Origin: Allium sativum
Taxonomy: Eukaryota; Streptophyta; Magnoliopsida; Asparagales; Amaryllidaceae
Reading direction: 5' to 3'
Length of the DNA stretch: 64,000 nt
Assembly: GCA_030737875.1 (NCBI GenBank)
Contig: CM060912.1
Location: 876,207,199 to 876,271,198, forward strand
In this document: piece by piece, positions 11,597-24,465 of the stretch
Layout: each line of letters opens with the position of its first letter
Numbering within the stretch: the stretch's first letter is position 1
Position numbers and translations under genes: made by a program
Notes under the pieces: model-generated
What the model saw: only the letters and a program-made list of their open reading frames with translations
What the model was told of the DNA's origin: nothing
The model's database searches: none

Positions 11597-14500
11597 CTAA
11601 ATATAAGTTGAAACACTAATAATCTTAGTTAAAAGACTTACTCTTTCATACATGGTTTAAGAACAGTGTTATTTAAGGCAACATCCACGACAACCCAAAA
11701 TCCAATTTCTTTGTTTCAATATCTTTTAAAAATATTCTTTCTTTTAAAGAAATTCTTTGTTTAAAATATTCTTTATACAAAAGATATTCTGAATCGGAAA
11801 GCGACTCAATCATTTACCATATAACTTCGAATATATGGATTTCATACATCGTATGTAAATGACAACAATTGATAAATAATCATCAAACCATCCATTCAAC
11901 ATCCAGAGTGAAGTTCACAACTGTGTGAGCATTAAAGTGAGATAATAACGCTAACCGCAGCCTGTCAATCTATCGATTGACATACAAATAAATATTGGGA
12001 CTAGTGTATATCAATCAACATCCCAATACCCATGTGGGGTTTTCAGCCAACAACCGTTCATATAAATAAATAATTGGTTAATGAATTTAACCAATTTTAA
12101 TACTACCAACATGTTGATGATGATGAACAAAACATGATATTTTATTTCTAATGCCGAAATAAAATATATTTGATTCGTATAATTTCTTTATACATTCCTA
12201 ATATCTAATAGAATGTAATTTAATCGTATGACATTATTGCGGATGACAAATAAAAGATAATTTTTCATTTTTCTTTATTTGTATGCAAATTCCTATTTTT
12301 AATTTCAACAAATAAAGAGATAATTTTATTTATTTATATTCCCAGTGTATAACTTAACACATAAAATGTTTTATTTTAAATGACATACAAACTTTAATGT
12401 ATGCATTGACACATTAAAATGTCACTTTTACTTACATACAAATTCTGAGGTGTGTTGTGTCAATGCAAATGTTTCTTTATTTCACTCACAAATTCTAATG
12501 TATGTTTTCGCAAATAAAGATGATTCTTATATTTGCAATATAAATTCTATTTCAACAAAATGTATAAGAAGTTTCATTTTGCTGACAATTATATTTTATC
12601 AAAATGGATACTTCTATGTTAACACGAACCTATTTCACAAAAATGGTGTTTGTGTTTGACTTTTTAATTTAACCCAAAAATGTGATTTTTGTGTTATTTC
12701 AAATCTAATTAACAAAAAAAAAAATTTGTTTTCAACCATCATATTTAACAAAATGTAACTTTTGTTTCCACTATTGTATTTTTGACAAAAGTAAATATTT
12801 TTGACAAAAATAAATATTTTGGTTCAACTAAGCTATTTGTCAAAAAATGTCCGTTTGACCAAAAAGGTGTATTTTGATTCAACTAGTCTATCTTGACAAA
12901 AGTATATATTTGACAAAAATATATGGTTTACTTTAACTAATCTATTTTGACAAAAATGAATATATTGACAAAATGTATATTTTGATTTAACAAATCTTTT
13001 TCAACAAAACAATAAAGATGATGACTTTGTTTTGTTGACAAATTCATTTCAACAAAACAATAAGAATGATAATTTTGTTTTGTCGACAATTCTAATTCAA
13101 CAAAACAAATGAAAGTAACATATTTGTTTTGTCAAATCTAATGCGACAAAAATGATAATGTTTGTTTAACCATTATAGTTTGACAAAAGTGACCAATTTG
13201 TTTTAACTATGATAATTTTGACAAAAGCGACAAAATAGTTTTAACTATTATAAATTGATAATGGTGACAAATTGGGTTTAACTATTTTAATTTGATAAAA
13301 GTGAATGTTTTTGTTTCATTCTTTTACAGTGACAAAAATGAATATCTTGTCTCATTCCTTAATAATGACAAAAGTGAATATATTTGTCTTCATCTTTTAA
13401 AATGACAAAATAGAATAATTTTGTCTCGTTCTATTTAAATGATAAAAGGATATCTTTTGTTTAATCATTTTTTTTTGTGAACTAAAAATGCCTCATTCTT
13501 GTTTAACAAAAACGCCTCTTGTTGTACTGCACAAAATGACAAATAAAACTTATCTTCCTATTTACTCTTTTTATTGAAACTAAGATGACTCTAAAAATAT
13601 ATCTTTTAATTCTAATCTTTTTATTATAACCTATAATGACAATAAAAACATTTTATTTAATTTAACAAAGTTACAACAAAGATGAATTCTTGTTGTCATA
13701 ATCTTTTTATTTTCTCTACTTTAAAAGTACAAATGATACTTTTAATCCTATTCTTTTATTTACATCTAAAATGTAAATAAAATGTAACTTCTTAAACTAT
13801 GCTTTTATTTGTATCTAAAATACAAATAAAAACGTAACATTTTATTTCATGATTCATTTGCATCAAAGAATGCAACTTTTTATTTGCATTAAAGGATGCA
13901 ATTTTTAATTCAATGGTTTTATTTGCATCAAAGGATGCAACTTTAATTCAATGTTTTATTTGCATCAAAGGATGCAACTTTTAATTCAATGTTTTATTTG
14001 CATCAAAGGATGCAAATAAAAATCCAACTTTCAATTTCATGTTTTATTTGCATCAAAGAATGAAAATAAATATTTAACTTTTTATTTCATATTTTATTTG
14101 CTTCGAAGAATGCAAATAAAAATTCAACTTCTAATTTCAGTATTTTATTTGCATCAAAGAATGCAAATAAAAATTCAACTCTTTTTTTTTCATTTCAATG
14201 TTTTATTTGCATCAAAGAATGCAAATAAAAATATAACTTTTGATAGGATATTTATTTGCATCTAAATTTGCAAATAAATAAAAATGTAATCCTTTTCTAC
14301 TGCAATCAAACCACAACAAAGGTGGTATTTTTATCAATCAACACAAAAGTGATGTATTTTATATTGAATTGAAAATTTAACTCAATTCGATAACATAAAC
14401 AAGGTGATGTTTTTATTGAATTGAAAATTCTAATTCAATTCAATAATATAAAAAAAATGATAACTTTAATTGAATTGACAAGTAAATTCAATTCGATAAA

Positions 14501-16289
14501 ATAAACAAAAATGATACTTTTAATTGAATTGACAAGTAAATTCAATTCGATAAATATGACAATCCATTTTTGCTTAATATAAATTATTCAACAAAATATG
14601 GACAAGCATGATGTATTTTAATTTAACTAACACATACAGATCTATAATTATTCATCACCAATCAACAGATCAATCATCATCTAAAATTTCAGAACATAGC
14701 AAATCTAATCATATACAAACAATCACTACATAGCGAGTAAAATAATTAAATCGATTAGTTATTTAAAAATCAGAAATCTCACAGTCGATTTTTGTCTGAA
14801 TTTTCAATTTCTCTTATTCCTGCCCAAATCAGTTTCACATTGTAGATATTGATTGTACGATTCCAATGCATTCAGTCCTATTTGATTCTGATAATGATGT
14901 GGAAAAGTTATGGTATTTCGAACCTTAATCACATAAAAAAATTATTTAATTATATAATTAGTTTTATAACATTCCTTAACCTCTTTCTTCTTCAACGTTC
15001 ACTGTCACCGTGAAAACCCATCTGTTCAAATCGAAAAGCCACCACCGCACCTCATACAGACCGCCGACCACCGATCAACAGAGACCACCACGCGCGCCTA
15101 CGTCTTGCCCTTCTCCTCCTTGAACCGCACTAAGCGCGATCACCTACAGCCGCCCAGAAGTCCCCTCGAACAGCGCGGCTTCAGGAGCAGAAATCGAGTA
15201 GTTCACACAATAACAATCCATCATCCCCGTACCAAATCGAAGCTCTCATCTTAATCTTGGATTTTAGTTCTAAGTGTTTCTGAAATTTATTTGTGGATTA
15301 GGAATAATTAAAGGATTAAATCCTGAAGATCTTGGTCATTGTTTTTGTTATTGGAGGCTAGGTTAGGTAGATTAGGGTTACTGTTTTAGACCGTATACCA
15401 AGGGTATTTATATGCGTATTTTATTTTATTTATTCTTTTCCCAAAAATATCAGTATGTTAATATAAACCCCAAATCAAACTCAACGAGTGTCGACCCCAG
15501 CTAATAACCCCCATCCCGGACACAATGGAATATGTTTCATAACCCAATTCGGCTGTTACGATATGTTTTTCTTTAAATTAAAAAAATATATATATATTAA
15601 ATTCAAACGTACATTTTAAATTACCGGGGCCACATACGGACTCTAAAAATTACAGAAAAATTATTTCTAGTTACGTTTTGACGATACGGTCCTAACAAGA
15701 CTAATTTCGTCGAATTATGAGACTATTTGAAAAATTGTCATTTTCTGGTCAATCAAATTTGACTGAAATAGACAATACACATTTTCTTTCGCTACACTCA
15801 CATTTAACTCTAAAAATTATGAAAATTGAAACCTAGCAATAATTTGACATTCCAGTTCCAACAAAAGTGGTTTCGTCGAAAATGGAGGTCGTTTGCAAAA
15901 TGACTATTTTTAAGTTCAATATATTTAATTAAAATATATAAATTCTACAGCGACTTTTCTAAATTTTAAACAGGGTATAACTTTTGATTCCGCTATGAAA
16001 TTTTAATTTTTCAGATTCGTTGGAAAGATATTTTTAAATATATTCTAATATTTTTGGTTTCACTAAAATACGTTTTATTTTGCATCTTATACAGTCCGTC
16101 AAATTTCAAATTCAAATTTTCAAACTACCGCGCTATTTCTAACTCCTTTTATAATTAAAATAAATATATTCATTTTAACTTCAATTAAAATAAATTTTTA
16201 GTCATTATTATTTAAAATAAATCATTTTAACTATTCCAAATTTCTAAAATAAAATTTTTAAATTGGTTCAGAATTTGTGGGTTGTTACA
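11597..16289 (-). repeat. B 3' LTR (interrupted by A1)
   Basis: Begins TGTAACAACCCAC at 16289 after the purine tract. It matches 18965-23682 and breaks at 11596/11597, where A1 is inserted next to CTAAATATAAG. The remaining roughly 2.27 kb of this LTR must lie left of the window, beyond A1. Confidence 0.88.
12230..14540 (-). repeat. Hairpin-ladder array in B 3' LTR
   Basis: About 2.3 kb of consecutive degenerate units, each an inverted repeat. TTTTATTTGCAT and ATGCAAATAAAA flank CAAAGA-type centres several times between about 13850 and 14240. ATTTACAT/ATGTAAAT and ATTTGTAT/ATACAAAT pairs lie near 13760-13830, CAACAAAAC/GTTTTGTTG pairs near 13005-13130, and ATTGAATTG/CAATTCAAT pairs near 14365-14540. 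The arm sequence shifts gradually along the array while the dyad is kept. Confidence 0.75.
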
Positions 16290-16302
16290 AGCTCCCCCAC
16301 TT
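16290..16302 (-). other. B polypurine tract
   Basis: Minus strand AAGTGGGGGAGCT directly before TGTAACAACCC. It is the same tract as in family A apart from one base. Confidence 0.82.
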
Positions 16303-16677
16303 AAAATCTTTTCGTCCTTGAAAAGGAACGGAGCTAAAAGTTGTTAAATTAACCAATTAGATTTTTATTATTTTATTGGTTTTAATAATTTTATTAGTTG
16401 ATTAACTTTTCAAATATACATAACTTTTATATATACAAAAATTATATTTTCTAAAATTGAATTATATATACAATCACAAATACGTTAATTATAAACTTGT
16501 TACTCTCAACTCATTCTAGGGCATTTCTAACCCCATCTCTAATGAGTTTTCTCATTCTAGGATACTGCTGATCCTATCTCTAATAAGTATTCTTTATTGG
16601 ATATTACTAATCCAATCTCTGATGAATCTTTTGTTCGGTTCTAACGAGTTGTACCCCAAAGATTTAAGCTAACCAGT

Positions 16678-16689
16678 GCTCTGATACCA
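16678..16689 (-). other. B primer binding site
   Basis: TGGTATCAGAGC on the minus strand, a perfect complement to the initiator tRNA-Met 3' end, four bases after the LTR end. The LTR ends ...CTTTA where A3 ends ...TTTCA, so the terminal CA has probably mutated to TA here. Confidence 0.85.
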
Positions 16690-17243
16690 ACTATAAAGAT
16701 CCGTAAATCCCCGCCCTTTGGATCGACCATAAACCACACAGGTCTGACCCAAAAGTTGGAAATCCATGAATACTTTAACTCTGGCATACAACACATCAGA
16801 ACAAATAATAGAAGACTTATATAAACATTATAATAATGTTACATCATAGTACAGAATATCAGAGTGCATCGAATTATATTACAGCGGGAGATTAAATTAC
16901 AATAATTTTATTGCAATGCAGCGGAATAAATAAACTAATACAGCGAAAGACTACCAATGCTCCGGACAAAGTTTAAGCTTCGATCCAGAATCCTTTTCAA
17001 TATATCTGCAAAATAAGCTACTTGACTGCCCGTGTGGAAAATATGGGCACCCGAGTTTGCAAAGTGAAACAAACTACGGGTTAGTCATGGGACTGGTATG
17101 AGAAATCTTACTTAATCTATCTAATAATAATAAGGCTAATCACAGGACCACGCCGCTAACGCGGAATGGGTTTACTCCATTGGATTGCCAGTGCATAAAT
17201 AAAGTAAATCGTTAAACAACGCAATGCTTTTTATAAAAATGAA

Positions 17244-17314
17244 ACCATTATAAGACTAAAGTCCCATCACACAATGCAACGCAAACCGGAGGATAGAGTT
17301 TACCTTATAATGGT
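17244..17314 (-). other. Covarying RNA stem, B
   Basis: Plus-strand arms ACCATTATAAG (17244-17254) and CTTATAATGGT (17304-17314) are perfect complements. Compared with A1 (GCTATTATAAG), the outer pairs are replaced on both arms together. The loop keeps CACACAATGCAACGCA. Confidence 0.7.
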
Positions 17315-17680
17315 CAAAAATGATTGATACGATAAAACGAATTTGATATTATTATTAGTGTATATGTGTTTTAAATCATTTCAATCATAATATCAATCAT
17401 AAATGGCATAACTACAATATACTATGTCGCCATACTAGTAATACAATCAAAACCGCATGGGTCGTATTGGAAGTTGGATTTCCATCATGAACCAAGGCAA
17501 AAGATAGTCCTTACCAAATTCGAGACTCTATAACCCGAGTCTCAAGGTCAGAGCTCGAGTGACCCTTAGGAGCCACAGGGCCGGTCCACAACTAATGTTA
17601 GTGGATTATATATAATTCCTGAACAATACGTTTCCCCGCCCCATGGGGCGTAAGTAGAGCCACTAGGGACTCAAATAACT

Positions 17681-17690
17681 GAGGCGCCTC
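17681..17690. other. Palindrome GAGGCGCCTC, B
   Basis: The same 10-bp palindrome as in family A, flanked by different bases (T before, A after), which shows that the core is what is retained. Confidence 0.6.
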
Positions 17691-18559
17691 ATTCCATCAT
17701 CCACACAAGTAAAAATGTCAGGGCTGGAAAGTCGCTGACACCACTCTAGAAGGAAATGTATGTCCTCCCTGGATCCTTCTCCATTTCTGGTTCATACCGG
17801 GGTGTGAGGCTCGCGAAGTAACGCTATACACAAAGCTATGCTATTAAAAGCTGTGCTTTGATCATCAACCACAAGGCTCTGCTTTTCAACAATAAGCCTT
17901 GATCATTTGCATTTTGGCATGCCACACTGACAATTCACGCCATGCGATTGATGTCTATTAATAAGTAACCTCAAAGGGTGTCAAGCAAGAGAATAAATTC
18001 TCCGCCACCAACAGATAAATATTAATAGAGATTAATCAACACGGAACGAAATCCAATGTCAGACACACATCCATTTACAAGTTTGTTCTGGGTCTGAACG
18101 AAAACTGGAGGCACCGAGCATATCTGGACAATCAACAAATACGTTCGGACAACTACCACTGTAACCCCTCCTAGGAGCTAACCGATCCAGGGCATCAGTA
18201 GTCATCCATTCGATGTGAAGATCGCCGGTCTTCAATCACTGTCTTCAATGTCCTTGACTTTTAGTCGTCGTAGTCATTATTCAGAATGGGTTAAACCCAA
18301 TCTTTTCGAATAACTCACATATTTTTATAATTAAAAATCAAGTGCTATAAAGAAACATCAAACGCCTCATTCCAATTCAGAATATTCTTTTTAAATAAAT
18401 ATTCATAACATTAGGGAAAGGTTCCCATTAATTTTATCAAAGGTAAAATCTTTAGTTCATTCTTTAATCCTCTTTTTAAAGATTCATTAAAACCCCAATT
18501 TGGTTTTTATATCAAAAATCATTAATTTATGATTATTCAATTTTAAGAAATCTTTAACT

Positions 18560-19066
18560 GGGTTAAAGAACCAATGTCATTTAAAACACAGTTCACGGTA
18601 AACCCAAAATCATCTTCCATTAAATATGGAATTTCCACAAAAATCAAATCAATATATATAATCTATATAAATTTCTGTATCCGATTAATAATATAAACGG
18701 AATAATGGCAAAACCTTTTAAATTCCATATATAATAACAGTCTTTTTTTACAGAAGCCTATCTCGATTATTATAAATCGTATTTCCATTCTATTCCAATT
18801 TAATATATTAAATTGGAAAACTTGACTTTAGAAAATTTCTTTTTAAATCTTAATAAAAAGATTATAAATTCCAAATATATTTTCACTGTTAATTGGGTTA
18901 AAGAAAAAATGTCGTTTAAAACACAGTTCACGGTAAGCCCAATTCACATATCAATTTATTTCAATACTAAATATAAGTTGAAACACTAATAATCTTAGTT
19001 AAAAGATTTACTCTTTCATACAGGGTTTAAGAACCGTGTTATTTAAGGCACCATCCACGACAATCC
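18560..19066 (-). repeat. gggtt...aaccc stem-loops, B 5' LTR
   Basis: Units at 18560-18605, 18895-18940 and 19023-19066 match the family A stem-loops in form, with changed bases. The third is the most eroded. Confidence 0.6.
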
Positions 19067-19569
19067 AAAATCCAATTTCTTTATTTCAATATCTTTTAAA
19101 AATATTCTTTATTTTAAAGAAATTCTTTTTATAAAATATTCTTTATATAAAAGATATTATGAATCGGAAAGCGACCTAATCATTTACCATATAACTTCGA
19201 ATATATGGATTTCATACATCGTATGTAAATGACAACAATTGATAAATAATCATCAAACCATCCATTCAACATCCAGAGTGAAGTTCACAACTGTGTGAGC
19301 ATTAAAGCGAGATAATAACGCTCATCGCAGCCTGTCAATCTATCGATTGACATACAAATAAATATTGGGACTAGTGTATATCAACTAATATCCCAATACC
19401 CGTGTGGGTTTTCAGCCAACAACCGTTCATATAAATAAATAATTGGTTAATGAATTTAACTAATTTTGATACTACCAACATGTTGATGATGATGAACAAA
19501 ACATGATATTTTATTTCTAATGCCGAAATAAAATATATTTGATTCGTATAATTTCTTTATGCATCCCTA

Positions 19570-21960
19570 ATATCTAATAGAATGTAATTTATTTGTATGA
19601 CATTATTGCGGATGACAAATAAATGATAATTTTTCATTTTTCTTTATTTGTATGCAAATTCCTATTTTTCATTTTAACAAATAAAGAGATAATTTTATTT
19701 GTTTATATTCCCAGTGTATAACTTAACACATAAAATGTTTTATTTAAATGGCATACAAACTTCAATGTATGCATTGACACATTAAAATGTCACTTTTACT
19801 TGCATACAAATTCTGAGGTGTGCTGTGTCAATGCAACTGTTTCTTTACTTCACTCACAAATTCTAATGTATGTTTTGCAAATAAAGATGATTCTTATATT
19901 TGCCATATAAATTCTATTTCAACAAAATGTATAAAATGTTCCATTTTGCTAACAATTCTATTTTATCAAAATGGATATTTCTATGGTAACACAAACCTAT
20001 TTCACAAAAATGTTGTTTGTGTTTGACTTTTTAATTTAACCCAAAAATGTTATTTTTGTGTTATTTCAAATCTAATTAACAAAAATATAATTTTTGTTTT
20101 CAACCATCATATTTAACAAAATGTAACTTTTATTTCCACTATTGTATTTTTGACAAAAGTAAATATTTTTGACAAAAGTAAATATATTTGACAAAAGTAA
20201 ATATTTTGGTTCAACTAAGCTATTTGTCAAAAAATGTTCATTTGACTAAAAAGGTGTATTTTGATTCAACTAGTCTATCTTGAAAAAAAAAAATAATGGA
20301 CAAAAATATATGGTTTGCTTTAACTAATCTATTTTGACAAAAATGAATATTTTGACAAAATGTATATTTTGATTTAACAAATCTTTTTCAACAAAACAAT
20401 AAAGATTATGACTTTGTTTTGTTGACAAATTCATTTCAACAAAACAATAAGAATGATAATTTTGTTTTGTCGATAATTCTAATTCAACAAAACAAATGAA
20501 AGTAACATATTTGTTTTGTCAAATCTAATGCGACAAAAATGATAATGTTTGTTTAACCATTATAGTTTGACAAAAGTGACCAATTTGTTTTAACTATGAT
20601 AATTTTGACAAAAGCGACAAAATAGTTTTAACTATTATAAATTGATAATGGTGACAAATTGGGTTTAACTATTTTAATTTGATAAAAGTGAATGTTTTTG
20701 TTTCATTCTTTTACAGTGACAAAAATGAATATCTTGTCTCATTCCTTGAAAATGACAAAAGTGAATATATTTGTCTTCATCTTTTAAAATGATAAAATAG
20801 AATAATTTTGTCTCATTCTATTTAAATGATAAAAGGATATCTTTTTGTTTAATCATTTTTTTTTGTGAACTAAAAATGCCTCATTCTTATTTAACAAAAA
20901 TGCCTTTTGTTGTATTGCACAAAATGACAAATAAAACTTATCTTACTATTTACTCTTTTAATTGAAACTAAGATGACTCTAAAAATATATCTTTTAATTC
21001 TAATCTTTTTATTATAACCTATAATGAAAATAAAAACATTTTATTTAATTTAACAAAGTTATAACAAAGATGAATTCTTGTTATCATAATCTTTTTATTT
21101 TCTCTAATTTAAAAGTACAAATGATACTTTTAATCCTATTCTTTTATTTACATCTGAAATGTAAATAAAATGTAACTTCTTAAACTATGCTTTTATTTGT
21201 ATCTAAAATACAAATAAACACGTAACATTTTATTTCATGATTCATTTGCATCAAAGAATGCAACTTTTTATTTGCATTAAAGGATGCAACTGTTATTTCA
21301 ATGGTTTTATTTGCATCAAAGGATGCAACTTTAATTCAATGTTTTATTTGCATCAAAGGATGCAACTTTTAATTCAATGTTTTATTTGCATCAAAGGATG
21401 CAAATAAAAATCCAACTTTCAATTTCATGTTTTATTTGCATCAAAGAATGCAAATAAAAACTTAACTTTTTTATTTCATGTTTTATTTGCATCAAAGAAT
21501 GCAAATAAAAATTCAACTTCTAATTTCAGTATTTTATTTGCATCAAAGAATGCAAATAAAAATTTCAACTCTTTTTTTCATTTCAATGTTTTATTTGCAT
21601 CAAAGAATGCAAATAAAAATATAACTTTTTATAGGATATTTATTTGCATCTAAATTTGCAAATAAATAAAAATGTGATCCTTTTCTACTACAATCAAACC
21701 ACAACAAAGTGGTGTTTTTATCAATCAACACAAAAGTGATGTATTTTATATTGAATTGAAAATTTAACTCAATTCAATAACATAAACAAGGTGATGTTTT
21801 TATTGAATTGAAAATTCTAATTCAATTCAATAATATAACAAAAATGATACCTTTAATTGAATTGACAAGTAAATTCAATTCGATAAATAAACAAAAATGA
21901 TACTTTTAATTGAATTGACAAGTAAATTCAATTCGATAAATATGACAATCCATTTTTGTT
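19570..21960 (-). repeat. Hairpin-ladder array in B 5' LTR
   Basis: LTR counterpart of 12230-14540 with the same succession of inverted repeats. The TTTTATTTGCAT...ATGCAAATAAAA units at about 21240-21640 are the best conserved. A unit at about 14045-14075 is degenerate in the 3' LTR (ATGAAAATAAA) but intact here (about 21430-21460). Confidence 0.75.
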
Positions 21961-22756
21961 TAGTATAAATTATTCAACAAAATATGGACAAGCATGATGT
22001 ATTTTAATTTAACTAACACATACAGATATATAATTATTCATCACCAATCAATAGATCAATCATCATCTAAAATTTCAAAACATAGCAAATCTAATCATAT
22101 ACAAATAATCACTACATAGCAAGTAAAATAATTAAATCGATTAGTTATTTAAAAATCAGAAATCTCACAGTCGATTTTTGTCTGAATTTTCAATTGCTTT
22201 TGTTCTTGCCCAAATCAGTTTCACATTGTAGATATTGATTGTACGATTCCAGTGCATTCAATCCCGCTTGATTCTGATATGATGTGGAAAAGTTATGGTA
22301 TTTCGAACCTTAATCACATAAAATAAATTATTTAATTATATAATTAGTTTTATAATATTCCTTAACCTCTTTCTTCTTCAACGTTCACTGTCACCATGAA
22401 AACCGATATGTTCAAATCGAAAAGCCACTACCGCACCTCATACAGACCGCCGACCACGGATCAACAGAGACCACCACGCGTGCCTACGTCTTGTCCTTCT
22501 CCTCCTCGAACCGCACCAGGCGCGATCACCTACAACCGCCTAGAAGTCCCCTCGAATAGCGTGGCTTCAGGAGCAAAAATCGAGCAGTTCACACAATAAA
22601 AATCCATCATCCCCGTACCAAATCGAAGCTCTCATCTTGATCTTGGATTTATTTCTAAGTGTTTCTGAAATTTGTTTGTGGATTAGGAATAATTAAAGGA
22701 TTAAATTTTGAAGATCTTGGCCATTGTTTTTATTACTGGCAGCTAGGTTAGGTAGA

Positions 22757-22800
22757 TTAGGGTTACTGTATTAGACCGGATACCAAGGGTATTTATATGC
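22757..22800 (-). promoter_or_regulatory. Predicted core promoter of B 5' LTR
   Basis: On the minus strand CATATAAATACCC is followed about 25 bases later by GTAACCCTAATC. A TATA box with an AACCCTA motif just downstream is common in plant housekeeping promoters. The distance from the LTR start (about 0.9 kb) equals that of the TATA-like tracts in family A. The other B LTR keeps both motifs at about 15372-15415. Confidence 0.55.
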
Positions 22801-23682
22801 GTATTTTATTTATTCATTTCCCAAAAATATCCGTACGTTAATACAAACTCCAAATCAAACCCAACGAGTGTCGCCCCTAGCTAATAACCCCATCTCGGAC
22901 ACAATGAATATGTTTCGTAACCCAATTTGGCTGTTACGATATGTTTTTCTTTAAGTTAAAATATAAATCAATATATATATTAAATTCAAACGTACATTTT
23001 AAATTACCAGGGCCACATACGGACTCTAAAAATTACAAAAAATATATTTCTAGTTATGTTTTGATGATACGGTCCTAACAAGACTAATTTCGTCGAATTC
23101 TGAGACCGTTTGAAAATGGCCATTTTCTGGTCGATTAAATTTGACTGAAATTGACAAAACACATTTTCTTTCACTACACTCACATATTAACTCTAAAAAT
23201 TATGCAAATTGAAACCTAGCAATAATTTGACATTACGGTTCCAACAAAAGTGGTTTTAGTCGAAAACGGAGGTCGTTTGCAAAATGACTATTTTTAAGGC
23301 CAATATATTTAATTGAAATATATAAATTCTACAGTGACTTTTCTAAATTTTAAACTGGGCATAACTTTTGATTCCCGCTAAGAAATTTCGGTTTTTCTGA
23401 TTCATTGGAAAGATATTTTAAAATAGATTCTAATATTTTTGGTTTCACTATAATCCGTTTTATTTTCCATCCTGTATAGTTTGTCAAAGTTCAAATTCAA
23501 ATTTTCAAACTACCGCGTTATTTCTATTTCCTTTTATAATTAAAATAAATATATTCATTTTAATTTCAATTAAAATAATTTTTTAGTCATTATTATTTAA
23601 AATAAATCATTTTAACTATTCAAAATCCATTAAATTCTAAAATAAATTTTTTAAATTGGTTCAGAATTTGCGGGTTGTTACA

Positions 23683-23886
23683 TAATGTGTATTCGAAGCC
23701 TCAAATATACTGGATAGATATAGAATCAGACTCTAGTCGCCCAGAGATGATTCTGATGATCGCTCGAGCATCATCAACATTTATGTTCGGGTTTCGAAAG
23801 TGGGATATTTATATATTTCCAATTGACTGGTGTGAGAACGAAAACTAGATAGGATTTATTGTTTGTAAATTGGCATCAAAAATACG

Positions 23887-23921
<35 letters not shown>

Positions 23922-24465
23922 TTATGTGTTTGAAAACGATAATCAACTAATTGATTACTGGTTGCTGATTTCATTGTGTGATTATTCCCTTGAACCAACA
24001 TGTAAATGTATGGTAAATTTGTCCAAATTGGTCAAATATTGAATTGAATTGAAAATAGATTTAAATTACATGCATATTCATGTCTATACATTGAACATAT
24101 CATAGCAAGGAGGCTAAGAAGAGGAATAAAATTGTATGCGCTACAAATAGGTACATGTTTACAAATTTATTGGGTTTGGATGATTTTATGAGCCGATTGG
24201 CTAACCGCTTGGCTTTTTCTTTTTCTTTTTGGATGATGAGGGCCCTACGTGACTAGTTGACGTTTTAAATGTCTCCCCGTACAAAGGAGGTTATGGCGAA
24301 ATTTTTCAAAAATTTAGGGTGTTAGCCAAATTTTTGAAGAATTAGAAAATTCTTAGAAACTGAAAAGTTGAAGAATGAAAGCCAAACTAAAAGTTGAGTT
24401 GGTTAGTTAAACAACTTTCATCTCCATTCCATTTCGAGGACAAAAAGATTTTAAGTGGGGGAGAT
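23683..24465 (+). other. A4 internal region (partial)
   Basis: About 0.78 kb of family A internal sequence. It contains a frame in register with the short conserved frame of A1 and A3 (about 23693-23849, ending TAG) and a TA repeat at about 23889-23917. The junction with B falls at GTTGTTACA/TAATG. Confidence 0.7.
24451..24464 (+). other. A4 polypurine tract
   Basis: TTAAGTGGGGGAGA precedes TTATAACAACC. The purine tract is intact although the adjoining LTR start has lost the TG dinucleotide (TA instead). Confidence 0.75.

Larger units (their letters stand above)
16290..16693 (-). other. B internal region, about 404 bp, non-coding
   Basis: Lies between purine tract and primer site. AT-rich, with no frame of note. 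It carries the short repeated motif TCATTCTAGG...TAATGAGT also present in family A internal regions. This is the smallest internal region in the window and leaves room for little more than priming signals. Confidence 0.78.
11597..23682 (-). mobile_element. Element B: giant-LTR retrotransposon with 0.4-kb internal region
   Basis: Minus-strand element: 5' LTR from 23682 to 16694, primer site, an internal region of only about 404 bp, purine tract, and 3' LTR from 16289 to 11597, where element A1 interrupts it. The LTR is about 6.99 kb. The upstream 0.9 kb, the terminal GC-rich part, the primer site and the stem-loops are clearly related to family A, so A and B are branches of one lineage. The middle 2.3 kb is a B-specific hairpin array. 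There is no gag or pol. It is inserted in the internal region of A4. LTR divergence is a few percent by eye. Confidence 0.87.
16694..23682 (-). repeat. B 5' LTR (complete, about 6.99 kb)
   Basis: Starts TGTAACAACCCGC at 23682 on the minus strand. In order: about 0.9 kb upstream sequence, TATAAATA near 22796-22789, AACCCTAA near 22764-22757, a GC-richer leader (about 22390-22620), the hairpin array (about 19570-21960), stem-loops (18560-19066), then the GC-rich terminal region with the palindrome (17681-17690) and the covarying stem (17244-17314). The plus-strand frame at 22396-22599 runs antisense to the element and is probably chance. Confidence 0.88.

Noticed and set aside
13850..14290. MITE or TIR DNA transposon suggested by perfect inverted repeats
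   Set aside because: The inverted repeats are many short adjacent hairpins, are shared by both LTRs of B at the same place, and lack target duplications.
22396..22599. 67-codon proline-rich frame
   Set aside because: Antisense to element B, absent as an open frame in the other B LTR (about 15010-15220), and composition-driven.
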